Assembly: GCA_020634555.1 (NCBI GenBank)
Contig: JACKBK010000025.1
Location: forward strand, 1 to 52,277
DNA from: Caldilineae bacterium
GTDB taxonomy: Bacteria > Chloroflexota > Anaerolineae > JAAEKA01
Direction of reading: 5' to 3'
DNA: 52,277 bases
This document shows, in pieces, positions 1 to 9,650 of the stretch; within the stretch, counting starts at the first letter, position 1, and every line of letters starts with the position of its first letter. The notes below the pieces were generated by a model. That model did no database searches. It was not told the DNA's origin and saw only the letters and a list, made by a program, of their open reading frames with translations. Both the position numbers and the translations under genes were made by a program.

Positions 1-897
1 GGCCAGGGCTGGTTCTTCCAGAACAACAGCGAGCCGCTGGGCGTCACCGACTGGTTCCAGGGCAACGACGGGGTCTTCCCGTCGCAAGCTGGTGCGACGA
101 CGGCCTACATCGCGGCCAACTTCAACAACTCCGGCAGTCCGGGCACCATCAGCAACTGGATGCTCACACCTGAGATGTCCATGAGCGATGGCGACACGCT
201 TTCGTTCTGGACGCGGACGGTGACAGGGAGCACCTTCCCCGACCGCTTGCAGGTGCGCCTGAGCACGGCGGGGTCCAGCACCAACGTCGGTGTTGGAGCC
301 AACGATGTGGGTGACTTCACCACGCTGTTGCTGGACATCAATCCCTCGCTGTTGCAGGGTGGCTATCCTGATGACTGGGCCCAGTACACCATCACCCTGA
401 GCGGACTGCCCGGTGGCATGGCAGATGGTCGTGTGGCATGGCGCTACTTCGTCACCGACGCCGGTCCAACAGGCGCCAACTCCAACTACATCGGCATCGA
501 CACGGTGGAGTACGTCGCTGGTATGGCGGAGCCGTGCACAGCGCTGGCGGACATTCCGTGGTTGTCGGTGAGTCCGGCCAACGGCTCCAACGGCGGCGGC
601 ACGAACACCAATGTGACCGCGACCTTCGACTCGACGGGGTTGGCGGACGGTGTGTACACGGGCAACCTGTGCATCACCAGCAACGATCCTGACGCCGGCC
701 CCGGCAACGGCACCGACCTGGTGATCGTGCCGGTGACGCTGACGGTGCGCCCGCCAACCGCGGTGGTTGTCACCAATCTCGCAGCAGAGAGCGCCGACCT
801 GCCTGCAGGTGGCACTGCCGCTGCTGTGAGCGCCTTCCTGGCAGCGCTGTTGACAGTGGTTGTTGTATCCTATCGCCAGCGACGACAGCGGCGGTAG
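1..897 (+). CDS. C-terminal part of a secreted, membrane-anchored beta-sandwich protein (5' truncated)
   Basis: The frame is open from the first base, so the gene starts outside the window. The first 180 or so visible residues resemble a choice-of-anchor/cleaved-adhesin type beta-sandwich (W-F-Q-N-N, then N-W-M-L-T-P-E-M, as in the MAM-like domains of secreted proteases). A second module, from about PWLSVSP to VTLTV, looks like the BACON/Ig-like repeat that follows subtilase domains. The last 35 residues are a Gly-containing linker (LPAGG), one hydrophobic helix (AFLAALLTVVVV) and a basic tail (RQRRQRR), which is a C-terminal anchor or sorting-type signal. The catalytic or binding part, if any, lies upstream. 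An extracellular role is inferred; the substrate is unknown. A hairpin follows the stop codon. Confidence 0.7.
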   Translation, partial: GQGWFFQNNSEPLGVTDWFQGNDGVFPSQAGATTAYIAANFNNSGSPGTISNWMLTPEMSMSDGDTLSFWTRTVTGSTFPDRLQVRLSTAGSSTNVGVGANDVGDFTTLLLDINPSLLQGGYPDDWAQYTITLSGLPGGMADGRVAWRYFVTDAGPTGANSNYIGIDTVEYVAGMAEPCTALADIPWLSVSPANGSNGGGTNTNVTATFDSTGLADGVYTGNLCITSNDPDAGPGNGTDLVIVPVTLTVRPPTAVVVTNLAAESADLPAGGTAAAVSAFLAALLTVVVVSYRQRRQRR

Positions 898-906
898 CGA
901 ATCTTT

Positions 907-965
907 AGGACTGGCAGTCCTTGTCCACTCCGTTGCGGGGTGGTGCGTAAAGGACTGCCAGTCCT
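907..965. terminator. Hairpin made of two inverted 16-bp palindromic units (AGGACTGGCAGTCCTT)
   Basis: AGGACTGGCAGTCCTT at 907-922 is the exact reverse complement of 950-965. The spacer also pairs (CCACTCC with GGGGTGG) and TTTG follows. It lies just after the stop of the preceding gene, so it probably works as a transcription terminator. Each arm is itself nearly palindromic, as in mobile REP-like repeats. A third, imperfect copy lies at 32062-32077. Confidence 0.6.
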
Positions 966-991
966 TTGTAAACCGGAAGTTACTTCTACCT

Positions 992-2533
992 ATGACCCGA
1001 CAAGCTGGAGTGTTGCTCCACCCAACTAGCTTCCCTGGACCCTATGGCATTGGTGATCTGGGCGAAGCTGCCTACCGTTTCGTTGACTTCCTCAGCGCGG
1101 CCGGCCAGTCTCTTTGGCAGGTGCTGCCGCTGGGACCAACCGGCTACGGCGACTCCCCGTACCAATGCTTTTCCGCGTTCGCCGGCAATCCGCTGCTGAT
1201 CGACCCCGAACAACTGGTGGGCGATGGCCTGCTGAGCTGGGATGATCTAAACCATGGCCGGCCAGACTTTCCCCAGGACAAGGTGGACTACGGTCCGGTG
1301 ATCAACTGGAAGCTGCCGTTGCTGAAGCGCTCCTACGAACGCTTCCGTGCCCACGCCAGCTCCGAACTGGATCTGGACTTTCAAGTCTTTTGCGCCGAGA
1401 ACGCTGACTGGCTGGACGACTACGCGCTGTTTATGGCCATCAAGGACGCGCAAGGCGGCGGCGCCTGGGGCGGCTGGGAGATGGATATCCGCACCCGCCA
1501 GCCAGAGGCGCTCAAGCGTTGGGCAACCGAGCTAGCCGAGCCGGTCAAGATGCAGAAATACCTGCAATGGCAGTTCTTCCGCCAGTGGCTGGCGCTCAAG
1601 ACCTACGCCAACGCGCGCGGTATCCGCATCGTCGGCGACATCCCCATCTTTGTAGCCTACGACAGCGCCGACGCCTGGGCCAACCGTGAGTTGTTCTTCA
1701 TCGACGAGGCCGGACAGCCGACGGTGGTGGCTGGTGTGCCGCCGGACTACTTCAGCGAGACCGGCCAGCTTTGGGGAAATCCGCTCTATCGCTGGAACAA
1801 AATGGCTGAGCGAGGCTACACCTGGTGGATCGCGCGCTTCCGCGCCATGTTGACCATGGTGGACATCATTCGCGTCGACCACTTCCGTGCCTTCTACGAC
1901 TACTGGGAGATACCGGCCGACGAGGAGACCGCCATCAACGGCCAGTGGGTGCCGGGACCGGGTCCTGACTTGTTCCGCATCGTCGAAAAGGAACTGGGGA
2001 AGGTGCTGATCGTTGCCGAAGACCTGGGCGACTTTACTGCGAAAGCTCGTGACGAGATCGCGGCTTTGATGGCGGAGTTTGGTTTCCCTGGCATGAAGAT
2101 CTTGCAGTTCAGTTTCGGCAGCGGGCCTACCGACAAGTTTCTGCCCCACAACTTCAATTCGCCGAACTGGGTGGTCTACCCTGGGACCCACGACAACGAT
2201 ACCATCATGGGGTGGTTCGCTAACTCCTCTCAGCCCTACGAGCGCGAGTTCGCGCTGAAGTATCTCGGCAAGAGCGATGCCAGCGATTTGGCCTGGGACA
2301 TCATCCGGCTTGGCTGGGCCTCAGTTGCCGCCACTGCCATCACCTCGGTGCAGGACCTGCTCAGCCTGGGCAGCGAGGCACGGATGAACGTGCCCAGCCG
2401 CGCCGGTGGCAACTGGCAGTGGCGCTACCAGCATGGCGACCTCAGCGAATCGTTGCGCGCGCGCCTGCTGGACCTGACGCTGCTTTTCGGCCGCGCGCCC
2501 CAGATCGCGGCGGGAGATCAGCCTGCCGACTGA
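992..2533 (+). CDS. malQ: 4-alpha-glucanotransferase (amylomaltase, GH77)
   Basis: Transfers alpha-1,4-glucan segments between maltodextrins in the cytoplasm during glycogen or maltodextrin turnover. The product is 513 aa, near the roughly 500 aa of Thermus-type amylomaltases. The three GH77 catalytic acids are in place: the nucleophile Asp in IIRVDHFRAF (about residue 295), the acid/base Glu in IVAEDLG (about 342) and the stabilising Asp in YPGTHDNDT (about 400). The N terminus (MTRQAGVLLHPTSFPGPYGI) is typical, which is why I start at 992 rather than at the in-frame start at 860. The extra 44 residues encoded from 860 run through the hairpin and do not resemble the family. It stands alone, with a repeat hairpin on each side. 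Confidence 0.95.
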   Translation: MTRQAGVLLHPTSFPGPYGIGDLGEAAYRFVDFLSAAGQSLWQVLPLGPTGYGDSPYQCFSAFAGNPLLIDPEQLVGDGLLSWDDLNHGRPDFPQDKVDYGPVINWKLPLLKRSYERFRAHASSELDLDFQVFCAENADWLDDYALFMAIKDAQGGGAWGGWEMDIRTRQPEALKRWATELAEPVKMQKYLQWQFFRQWLALKTYANARGIRIVGDIPIFVAYDSADAWANRELFFIDEAGQPTVVAGVPPDYFSETGQLWGNPLYRWNKMAERGYTWWIARFRAMLTMVDIIRVDHFRAFYDYWEIPADEETAINGQWVPGPGPDLFRIVEKELGKVLIVAEDLGDFTAKARDEIAALMAEFGFPGMKILQFSFGSGPTDKFLPHNFNSPNWVVYPGTHDNDTIMGWFANSSQPYEREFALKYLGKSDASDLAWDIIRLGWASVAATAITSVQDLLSLGSEARMNVPSRAGGNWQWRYQHGDLSESLRARLLDLTLLFGRAPQIAAGDQPAD

Positions 2534-2577
2534 CAGGTAGAGTCTATCCGTAACTGCTCCCCCGTCACGCTTCGCGC

Positions 2578-2626
2578 CGCGAAGGCGGGAATCCAGGTCT
2601 GCGAGGAGTGGATTCCCGCCTTCGCG
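2578..2626. repeat. 18-bp perfect inverted repeat, REP-like element
   Basis: The arm at 2578-2595 (CGCGAAGGCGGGAATCCA) is the exact reverse complement of 2609-2626, with a 13-nt loop. The arm carries the GGCGGGAATCCA core of a repeat type often seen dispersed between genes in environmental bacteria. It lies between the stop of malQ (+) and the end of a minus-strand gene, so it could act as a bidirectional terminator. There is no clear T-run. The rest of 2534-2776 shows nothing recognisable. Confidence 0.7.
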
Positions 2627-2776
2627 GGAATGACACCACTCTGTAGGCTGAGAAGTTACGTCTATCCTCAAACGAGATAGAAATCCCCGGCAGCGTAGCG
2701 CGGCCAGGGATTTACGCGTTGCGGCAACGGTCAGACCACAGCACGACACCAAGACGGCGAAGTCTGGTTGTCCATG

Positions 2777-3436
2777 TTAGTTATCGAAGATCAACTGGCG
2801 CAGCGTTGGAGGTTTTTCTGGCCAATCCCCAGCACTCTTGAGGATATGCACGGCGTGGTTGACGGCGTGCTGTTCGTCCAGCACCGAATCGTCCGAGACA
2901 CTCGCCGGCAGGCGGTGCGTGTAGGCGTTGCTCAAATCCAGGCTGGCTACGAAGAGCGAGACCGGATCCGCTGCCGCCACCCGGCGGTCGTACTCAGCGT
3001 CGATGTCTGTCCATTCGGCCCGCAGGCGGGCTAGCTGGGCTTCGAACTCCGGGATGAGGATCGCAGCCAGCCTGGTCGGGTTCGAGAGATCGAAGAAGGG
3101 GGCAGCGGAGTTAAGCAGGCAGGAGATATGGTCGTCCTCGCTGTTGATAGTCAAATCGCCGCCGAACGAGAATCCTTCAATAAGGTCACCATCTTGGGCA
3201 ACGAGGAAGAAGATACCGGGAGCCAGTCTGTGGTTTCGCTGACTGAAGGTCCAGGAATGCGAGACGTACAGGCGGTGTATGCCCTGGTCATCCGCCACCG
3301 GGAAGATAGCTGATTGGGTAGGAAAGTACCAATCGTCCTCGCTCGGCGCCAGAAAAACATCCACGGCAGCATGGCCGAGATGCGCTGCATAGGTCGATGG
3401 ATGGAAGTAATAGCCGAATCGTTCAAACTGAGACAT
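2777..3436 (-). CDS. Hypothetical protein, about 219 aa
   Basis: Not recognised. It is a soluble, acidic protein without signal peptide or membrane helix. Visible features are an aromatic N-terminal stretch (FERFGYYFHP), the segment APSEDDWYFPTQ and a C-terminal helix-rich part with EFEAQLARLRAEW. The open frame extends upstream to 3499. I prefer the ATG at 3436 because it leaves room for two divergent promoters before the thioesterase gene, but neither start has a good ribosome binding site. The gene is divergent from the tandem hotdog thioesterase gene. No function is proposed. Confidence 0.55.
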   Translation of the reverse strand: MSQFERFGYYFHPSTYAAHLGHAAVDVFLAPSEDDWYFPTQSAIFPVADDQGIHRLYVSHSWTFSQRNHRLAPGIFFLVAQDGDLIEGFSFGGDLTINSEDDHISCLLNSAAPFFDLSNPTRLAAILIPEFEAQLARLRAEWTDIDAEYDRRVAAADPVSLFVASLDLSNAYTHRLPASVSDDSVLDEQHAVNHAVHILKSAGDWPEKPPTLRQLIFDN

Positions 3437-3541
3437 GCAACTGTGCCAGGCTCTGTATGCGCTTGAAAAGACGGGAGCACATGCACTCAGTATACCCATA
3501 ACGTGAAGAATCGTACAATGAGCATTATTGAAAACGAAGGC

Positions 3542-4336
3542 ATGTCAACGTGGCGAACCCGTGTTCACATCTACGAGTTGGACTCGCTGGGCCACGTCAA
3601 CAACGCCAACTATTATCCATACCTGCAACAGGCCACTGAAGAGGCGTGGCCGAAAGCAGCCGGTTGGCGGCTGAAGCGCCTGTCGATGGAGTACGCCATC
3701 CCTGCCCTGCACGGAACCGAGTTAGCGATCCATTCGTGGGTCGAGGAGACGGGCGATGCGGGCATGCTCACACTGGGATATGCTATCGAACGGTGTGCTG
3801 ATCAACAGATTCTGCTGCGCGCCCGGCTGGCTTGGGAGTCAGCGGGTTATGAGAAGATGGTGCTCTCACCAACTGATGATCTGCCCCAAGGCTATCAACT
3901 GAAGCCAGCGCGATTGGCCAAGGAGTGGCCGGGAGGGCGGCAGTTTCGCTGGCGCCATCATGTGCGAGGCTACGAAACCGGGAGAAATGGTGAAGTGTCT
4001 GCCTGCCAGGTGCTACGCTGGACCGAAGAAGCCCGCGCCCAGGCGGCGCTGGAGATCGGCTGGAGCTACCAGCGGATGCAGGAGGCTGACTTTGTATCCG
4101 TGGTGACGCGCCATGAGTTCGAGTTTACCCGAATGCCGCGCGCGGGCGAAGAGGTGGAGGTAGTCAGCCGCATCTACGAGATGCGCAAGGTTCGCGGGAC
4201 GTGGCGACACGATGTGTTCTGCAATGGGGAGTTGGCAGCCGCAGCTTTTGTGGGCGGCGGGTTTCTGAACAGCGCCGGCCAGCCCCATCCACCGCCGGCC
4301 GCGCTGTTCAATCGATTGCTGGGACGCAGTCCTTGA
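3542..4336 (+). CDS. Tandem hotdog-fold acyl-CoA/acyl-ACP thioesterase (4HBT superfamily)
   Basis: Probably hydrolyses an acyl thioester in the cytoplasm. The first hotdog domain (about residues 1-120) has the 4HBT signature D-x-x-G-H-V-N-N-x-x-Y (YELDSLGHVNNANYYPYL). The second domain (about 140-250) repeats the fold pattern (VRGYETG, then LRWTEEARAQAA), but the Asp and His of the signature are lost, so only the first site is likely catalytic. Two-domain enzymes of this kind include FatA/B-like thioesterases. The start is uncertain: in-frame starts exist at 3503 (GTG), 3518 (ATG) and 3542 (ATG), and I chose the one closest to the conserved N terminus. It is followed, convergently, by a single-domain relative. 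Confidence 0.75.
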   Translation: MSTWRTRVHIYELDSLGHVNNANYYPYLQQATEEAWPKAAGWRLKRLSMEYAIPALHGTELAIHSWVEETGDAGMLTLGYAIERCADQQILLRARLAWESAGYEKMVLSPTDDLPQGYQLKPARLAKEWPGGRQFRWRHHVRGYETGRNGEVSACQVLRWTEEARAQAALEIGWSYQRMQEADFVSVVTRHEFEFTRMPRAGEEVEVVSRIYEMRKVRGTWRHDVFCNGELAAAAFVGGGFLNSAGQPHPPPAALFNRLLGRSP

Positions 4337-4337
4337 G

Positions 4338-4733
4338 CTATCCGCGGATGGCGCTGGGGGTCGGGACTGGCCTGCCGGTCTTGAGGTCGATGAAGCAAGT
4401 GGTTTGCCGGCCTGCTGCCCGCAGCTCGCCGTTCACGCTGAACTCACCTTGCAGCACCTGGCGGACGCGTCCGATCTCCGCCGCCCACATCACGCCCACC
4501 ACCGGGTCGAAAAGGCGGATCGGCTGCTTGTAGTCGATCTCCGTTCGCAGCAGCACAGGCGCGATACCCAGTTCCTCCATCGCCCTGTCCAACGGAAAAT
4601 GCTCGGCCAGCGCCTGCAAACGCAGATCTTCCAGCCAGCGCACGTAGACGATGTTGCTGACAATGCCGACGAAGTCGATGTCGTAGGTACGAACGGTGAA
4701 GTTGAGGGTGACGCGAAATGGTTGTGTAGACAT
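4338..4733 (-). CDS. YbgC/4HBT-type single-domain acyl-CoA thioesterase
   Basis: A 131-aa protein of typical single hotdog length. The N-terminal signature is YDIDFVGIVSNIVYVRWLED, the D-x-x-G-x-V-x-N-x-x-Y-x-x-x-x-E pattern of 4-hydroxybenzoyl-CoA thioesterases and YbgC proteins, with the catalytic Asp at about residue 20. It likely hydrolyses short or medium acyl-CoA; the substrate cannot be told from sequence. It converges with the tandem thioesterase gene with only one base between the stops, so the two are neighbours by function but not one operon. Confidence 0.85.
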   Translation of the reverse strand: MSTQPFRVTLNFTVRTYDIDFVGIVSNIVYVRWLEDLRLQALAEHFPLDRAMEELGIAPVLLRTEIDYKQPIRLFDPVVGVMWAAEIGRVRQVLQGEFSVNGELRAAGRQTTCFIDLKTGRPVPTPSAIRG

Positions 4734-4935
4734 GGTGGGTAAGGTATAGAAATTCGTTGGTAGCAGCTCGTTGACGCCGGCATTGTACTACGGCCGCCCC
4801 AGGTTTTCAAAGAAAAGCTTGAGATGGCCAGGCCGGCGCGGCGCTATTGACTCTGCTCTCGCTCGCTCGGGCCGGCACAGACAGTGTCAAGATGAACGAC
4901 AACATCACGCTGCACATCAACTTGGAAAAGAGCGT

Positions 4936-4964
4936 TTGACACGGCGATCATCGTGTGGCATAAT
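4936..4964 (+). promoter_or_regulatory. Sigma-70-type promoter of the trpS T-box transcript
   Basis: TTGACA at 4936-4941, a 17-nt spacer and CATAAT at 4959-4964 form a near-consensus promoter. It ends about 25 nt before the first pairing strand of the T-box stem I, as expected for the start of the leader RNA. Upstream, 4734-4930 holds nothing that I can assign. Confidence 0.8.
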
Positions 4965-5119
4965 CGCCCTCACAACCGAATACTCAAAGACTACGAACCG
5001 GAAGAGTGTCTGCCACAACGGGATTCAGAGAGCCGACGGTTGCTGAAAAGTCGGCATCAGCGCTGGCAGAACCGTGTACAACGCACGGGAAACGTGGGCC
5101 GGGGAGTCAAGCAGTGAAC

Positions 5120-5210
5120 AATGGTTAGTGGTTGACGGCTAGTGGATAATGGTTAATGACCGCAGTTCTGAAAATAACCGTTAACCATTGACAGTTAACC
5201 ATCAACCATT
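5120..5210. repeat. Short-unit hairpin (AATGGTTAGT / GTTAACCATT) inside the T-box leader
   Basis: The left arm at 5120-5156 is built of AATGGTTAGTGGTTGAC-like units. The right arm at 5181-5210 is built of TTAACCATTGACAG-like units and pairs with it over most of its length. The unit is AT-rich, unlike the surrounding DNA. It lies between stem I and the antiterminator, where stems II/III are normally found. Confidence 0.75.
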
Positions 5211-5263
5211 CAGTAGCTGCCTTCGGAGACGCCACCGTTATCAGGGCGCTGGAGATCGGTTCT

Positions 5264-5336
5264 CGTAAAACGTAAAGCGTGAAACGTAAGTGGAATTTCA
5301 CGACGAGCTGTGTAAGTTCACGTTTTTCGTTTCACG
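5264..5336. repeat. Second short-unit hairpin (CGTAAAACGTAAAGCGTGAAACG) in the leader
   Basis: The left arm at 5264-5290 (CGTAAA, CGTGAAACGTAAG units) faces the right arm at 5314-5336 (TTCACGTTTTTCGTTTCACG). CGTGAAACG and CGTTTCACG are exact complements. It has the same architecture as the other hairpins here but a different unit. Confidence 0.65.
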
Positions 5337-5431
5337 GCCAACCCGTCTCCGCAGAGTGAGGCTGGCCGACGTTCCCTGCGCTTCATCGCAGGGTTTTGTC
5401 TTCCCGGCCTAACCAGGGTGGCACCGCGAGA

Positions 5432-5487
5432 ACGCCTCTCGTCCCTGCAAGCGCACGATCGTGCGCGGGATGACGGGCGTTTTTTTG
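5432..5487 (+). terminator. trpS: Rho-independent terminator of the trpS T-box
   Basis: The left arm ACGCCTCTCGTCCCTGC (5432-5448) pairs with GCGGGATGACGGGCGT (5465-5480). The top of the stem contains the 16-nt palindrome GCGCACGATCGTGCGC (5451-5466), and seven T residues follow. The 5' arm overlaps the strand following the T-box core, as needed for the switch. Confidence 0.88.
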
Positions 5488-5490
5488 TTT

Positions 5491-5578
5491 CCTACTCATC
5501 CTCCTACTCTTACTCCTACTCGACTCCGTAGGACGAATTGAGGACGAGGACGAGGACGAGGACGAGTAGGAGTAGGAG
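5491..5578. repeat. Pyrimidine/purine short-unit hairpin just before trpS
   Basis: The left arm at 5491-5522 consists of CCTACT/CTCCTACT units. The right arm at about 5545-5578 consists of GAGGAC and GAGTAGGA units. The central part holds CTCCGTAGGA (5524-5533), found reversed in the hairpin at 20767-20863. The purine arm supplies GGAGAG directly upstream of the trpS ATG and so probably serves as its ribosome binding site. Confidence 0.8.
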
Positions 5579-5586
5579 AGCTGATC

Positions 5587-6645
<1,059 letters not shown>

Positions 6646-6651
6646 CTTCGC

Positions 6652-6865
6652 ACCACAGAGACACAGAGAGCACCTGAACGATGATTGAAATCATCGTCTG
6701 ATAGGGAAAACATGTTGAAACATGTTGCCGAAGTGGAGGTTCGAGTATGCTTCAACATACTTTGGGTGCCAGACACCGACACTTGCGCCGCACGCACGTG
6801 CAGGTGTTTCAATCGGTGGCATAAGCTTTTCTTCCGACCCTTTGTGCCCTCCCCATCTCTGTGGT
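6652..6865. repeat. Nested inverted repeats between trpS and trpG
   Basis: The outer arms ACCACAGAGA (6652-6661) and TCTCTGTGGT (6856-6865) are exact complements. Inside them are ACGATGATT/AATCATCGT (6678-6697), the repeated ACATGTT (about 6710-6727) and GTATGC/CATAC near 6745-6760. CACCTG near 6671 also pairs with CAGGTG near 6803. The whole gap could fold into one branched structure. I see no Trp-rich leader peptide in it, so it is not an obvious attenuator. Confidence 0.6.
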
Positions 6866-6883
6866 AAACCTCTGGAGGTTCCC

Positions 6884-7480
6884 ATGATCGCATTCATCGA
6901 CAACTACGACTCGTTCACATATAATCTGGTGCAGTTCATCGGCGAGGTGATGCTGGAGGACCGGCTGGGCGATCCGCTGACAGAACTGCGGGTCTGGCGC
7001 AACGACGAGATCGACGTGGAAGAGCTGGCCGAGTTCAACCCATCGCGCATCATCATCTCGCCAGGTCCGGGCACGCCGGAGCAGGACAGCGGCGTCAGCA
7101 ACGATGTGATCCGCCATTTCTACAAGACGACGCCGATCCTGGGCGTCTGTCTCGGCCAGCAGTGCATGGGCCACGTCTTTGGCGGTACCGTCACGCGTGC
7201 GCCGCGTCTGATGCATGGCAAGGTGTCGCCCGTCTACCATACGGGGAAAGGCGTGTTCTACGGCCTGCCCAGCCCGTTTCAGGCCACCCGCTACCACTCG
7301 CTGATCGTGCAGGAGCCGCTGCCGCCTGAGCTGGAGCTGACTGCGTTTACCATGGAAGGCGAGGTCATGGGCCTGCGCCACCGCGAGTATCCGTGCATTG
7401 GTGTCCAGTTCCACCCGGAGAGTATCCTGACCGAGCACGGCAAGGACATCCTGCGCAACTTCCTGACGATGAGCAGGTAG
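6884..7480 (+). CDS. trpG: Anthranilate synthase component II (glutamine amidotransferase)
   Basis: Supplies ammonia from glutamine to chorismate for anthranilate (or aminodeoxychorismate) synthesis. It is 198 aa, normal length. The N terminus MIAFIDNYDSFTYNLVQ is the family signature. The catalytic triad is visible: Cys in LGVCLGQQC, and His and Glu in GVQFHPESIL. I start at 6884, 7 nt after TGGAGG; the longer in-frame extension from 6722 runs through inverted repeats. The synthase subunit trpE/pabB is absent from the window, so a PabA role or an amphibolic role is possible. The stop codon lies inside the left arm of a repeat hairpin. Confidence 0.93.
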   Translation: MIAFIDNYDSFTYNLVQFIGEVMLEDRLGDPLTELRVWRNDEIDVEELAEFNPSRIIISPGPGTPEQDSGVSNDVIRHFYKTTPILGVCLGQQCMGHVFGGTVTRAPRLMHGKVSPVYHTGKGVFYGLPSPFQATRYHSLIVQEPLPPELELTAFTMEGEVMGLRHREYPCIGVQFHPESILTEHGKDILRNFLTMSR

Positions 7481-7572
7481 ATTGGGAAATTGGTAGGTTG
7501 GTGGTGCGCCTGCCACAACAGTACGGGTGGACCGCTTTACCAATATACCAGCCTACCAATGTACCAATCTAC
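7477..7572. repeat. Short-unit hairpin (ATTGGTAGGTTGGT / ACCAATCTACC) between trpG and trpD
   Basis: The left arm at 7477-7505 and right arm at 7539-7572 are about 85% complementary over 29 nt. The unit is close to ATTGGTAGG, and its complement is CCTACCAAT. The TAG stop of trpG is part of the left arm. The right arm ends directly before the trpD ribosome binding site, so the hairpin fills the intercistronic gap completely. Confidence 0.85.
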
Positions 7573-7588
7573 CTCCGAAGGAGACCAC

Positions 7589-8596
7589 ATGATCCAGCAA
7601 GCTATTGCACAACTGCTCGACGGACGCGATCTGACCGAAGACGACGCCTACGCGACCATGATGCAGATCATGACCGGTGAGGCAACGCAAGCCCAGATCG
7701 GCGGCTTCCTGGTTGCACTACGCATGAAAGGCGAGACGGTACCGGAGATCGCCGGCTGCGCCCGCGCGATGCGCGCCAACGCGGTCGCCGTGACGCCGGA
7801 TCACCGCCCCTTGACCGACATCGTCGGCACCGGCGGCGACCACAGCGGCACCTTCAACATCTCCACTACTGCGGCATTTGTCATCGCCGGCGCCGGCGCG
7901 CCGGTCGCCAAGCACGGCAACCGCTCCATTACCAGCAAGGCTGGCAGCGCTGACGTGCTGGGCGCGCTGGGCGTCCGTCTGGACATCGACGCGGAGCAGG
8001 TAGCCCGTTGCATCGACGAGGCGGGCATCGGCTTCTGCTACGCCGTCAACCATCACCCGGCTATGCGCTACGCCATCGGCCCGCGCCGCGAGTTGGCCGC
8101 CCGCACCGTGTTCAACATCCTCGGTCCACTGACCAACCCGGCCAGCGCGGAATACATGGCCATCGGCGTCTTCAGCCCTGACCTCACCGAGGCCATGGCT
8201 GGTGTGCTGGGCAGGCTAGGTAACCCCGCCGCTTTCGTCGTTCACGGCCACGGCGGGCTGGATGAGCTGAGCCTCAGCGGGCCGAACCAGGTAAGTGAGC
8301 TGCGCGACGGCGCTATTCATACTTATTTGCTGGATGGGCTGGAACTCGGCTTACCGCGCGCCAGTCTGGCTGATCTGAAAGGCGGTGACGCTGCTGACAA
8401 CGCCAGCATCACCCGTCGCGTCCTCAACGGCGACGAACGCGGCCCGAAGCGCGACGCTGTCCTCCTCAACGCCGCGATGGGACTGGCCGTGCCTGACGGC
8501 AACTGGCAGAGCGGGCTGGACCGGGCGCGCGAGAGCATTGACAGCGGCGCCGCGCTGCGCGCGCTGGAGCGGTTGGTAGAGGTCAGTAACCAGTGA
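7589..8596 (+). CDS. trpD: Anthranilate phosphoribosyltransferase
   Basis: Joins anthranilate to PRPP, the second step of the tryptophan branch. It is 335 aa, as usual. The PRPP-binding loop is DIVGTGGDHSGTFNIST, and KHGNRSITSKAGSADVLGAL and NILGPLTNPA are family hallmarks. The ATG at 7589 follows AAGGAG at 7578-7583; the earlier in-frame start lies within the hairpin. The last codons (VEVSNQ) and the stop fall into a GTCAGTAACCAGTGATC repeat arm, so the extreme C terminus has been shaped by the repeat. Confidence 0.96.
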   Translation: MIQQAIAQLLDGRDLTEDDAYATMMQIMTGEATQAQIGGFLVALRMKGETVPEIAGCARAMRANAVAVTPDHRPLTDIVGTGGDHSGTFNISTTAAFVIAGAGAPVAKHGNRSITSKAGSADVLGALGVRLDIDAEQVARCIDEAGIGFCYAVNHHPAMRYAIGPRRELAARTVFNILGPLTNPASAEYMAIGVFSPDLTEAMAGVLGRLGNPAAFVVHGHGGLDELSLSGPNQVSELRDGAIHTYLLDGLELGLPRASLADLKGGDAADNASITRRVLNGDERGPKRDAVLLNAAMGLAVPDGNWQSGLDRARESIDSGAALRALERLVEVSNQ

Positions 8597-8692
8597 TCGG
8601 TAATCAGTGACCAGTAAACCGACCAGCGATAGGCGGCTGTTTGCTTCGTTTCCTTCGTTTTCGTTCCTTCCTTGCTTTCCCTTCGGCAACTC
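8582..8692. repeat. Two unpaired repeat arms of different type between trpD and trpC
   Basis: 8582-8624 carries a CAGTGATCGGTAATCAGTGACCAG tract of about seven-base units, and no complementary arm follows nearby. 8641-8692 is a pyrimidine tract of TTCGTTTCCTTCGTTTT units. A purine-rich partner of similar unit occurs 400 nt further on, inside trpC (about 9090-9115). They look like half-elements or the remains of recombination. Confidence 0.5.
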
Positions 8693-8704
8693 CCCGGAGA
8701 ACCC

Positions 8705-9616
<912 letters not shown>

Positions 9617-9650
9617 CAACGAGAACCAGTCGCGAGCCGGTGAGCCCCGG

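Larger units (their letters stand above)
4989..5487 (+). ncRNA. Tryptophan T-box riboswitch leader of trpS, with inserted repeat hairpins
   Basis: Stem I runs about 4989-5108 (GACT pairs with AGTC). Its distal AGAGAGC (5027-5033) and GGTTGCTGAAA (5038-5048) motifs are diagnostic. The specifier loop offers TGG at 5095-5097, the Trp codon. The T-box sequence AGGGTGGCACCGCG is at 5415-5428; its TGGC would pair with the GCCA end of tRNA-Trp (discriminator G). The terminator (arms 5432-5448 and 5465-5480, then TTTTTTT) follows and competes with the antiterminator. Uncharged tRNA-Trp should therefore allow readthrough into trpS. At about 500 nt the leader is long, because two repeat hairpins (5120-5210 and 5264-5336) sit between stem I and the antiterminator. 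Confidence 0.92.

Noticed and set aside
1532..2191. Long minus-strand ORFs opposite malQ, fabF, pgm, the helicase and the phosphodiesterase
   Set aside because: These are codon-bias shadows of GC-rich genes; none shows family motifs or a ribosome binding site.
6652..6865. Possible tryptophan attenuator before trpG
   Set aside because: There is no short ORF with clustered Trp codons and no terminator with a T-run; only nested palindromes are seen.
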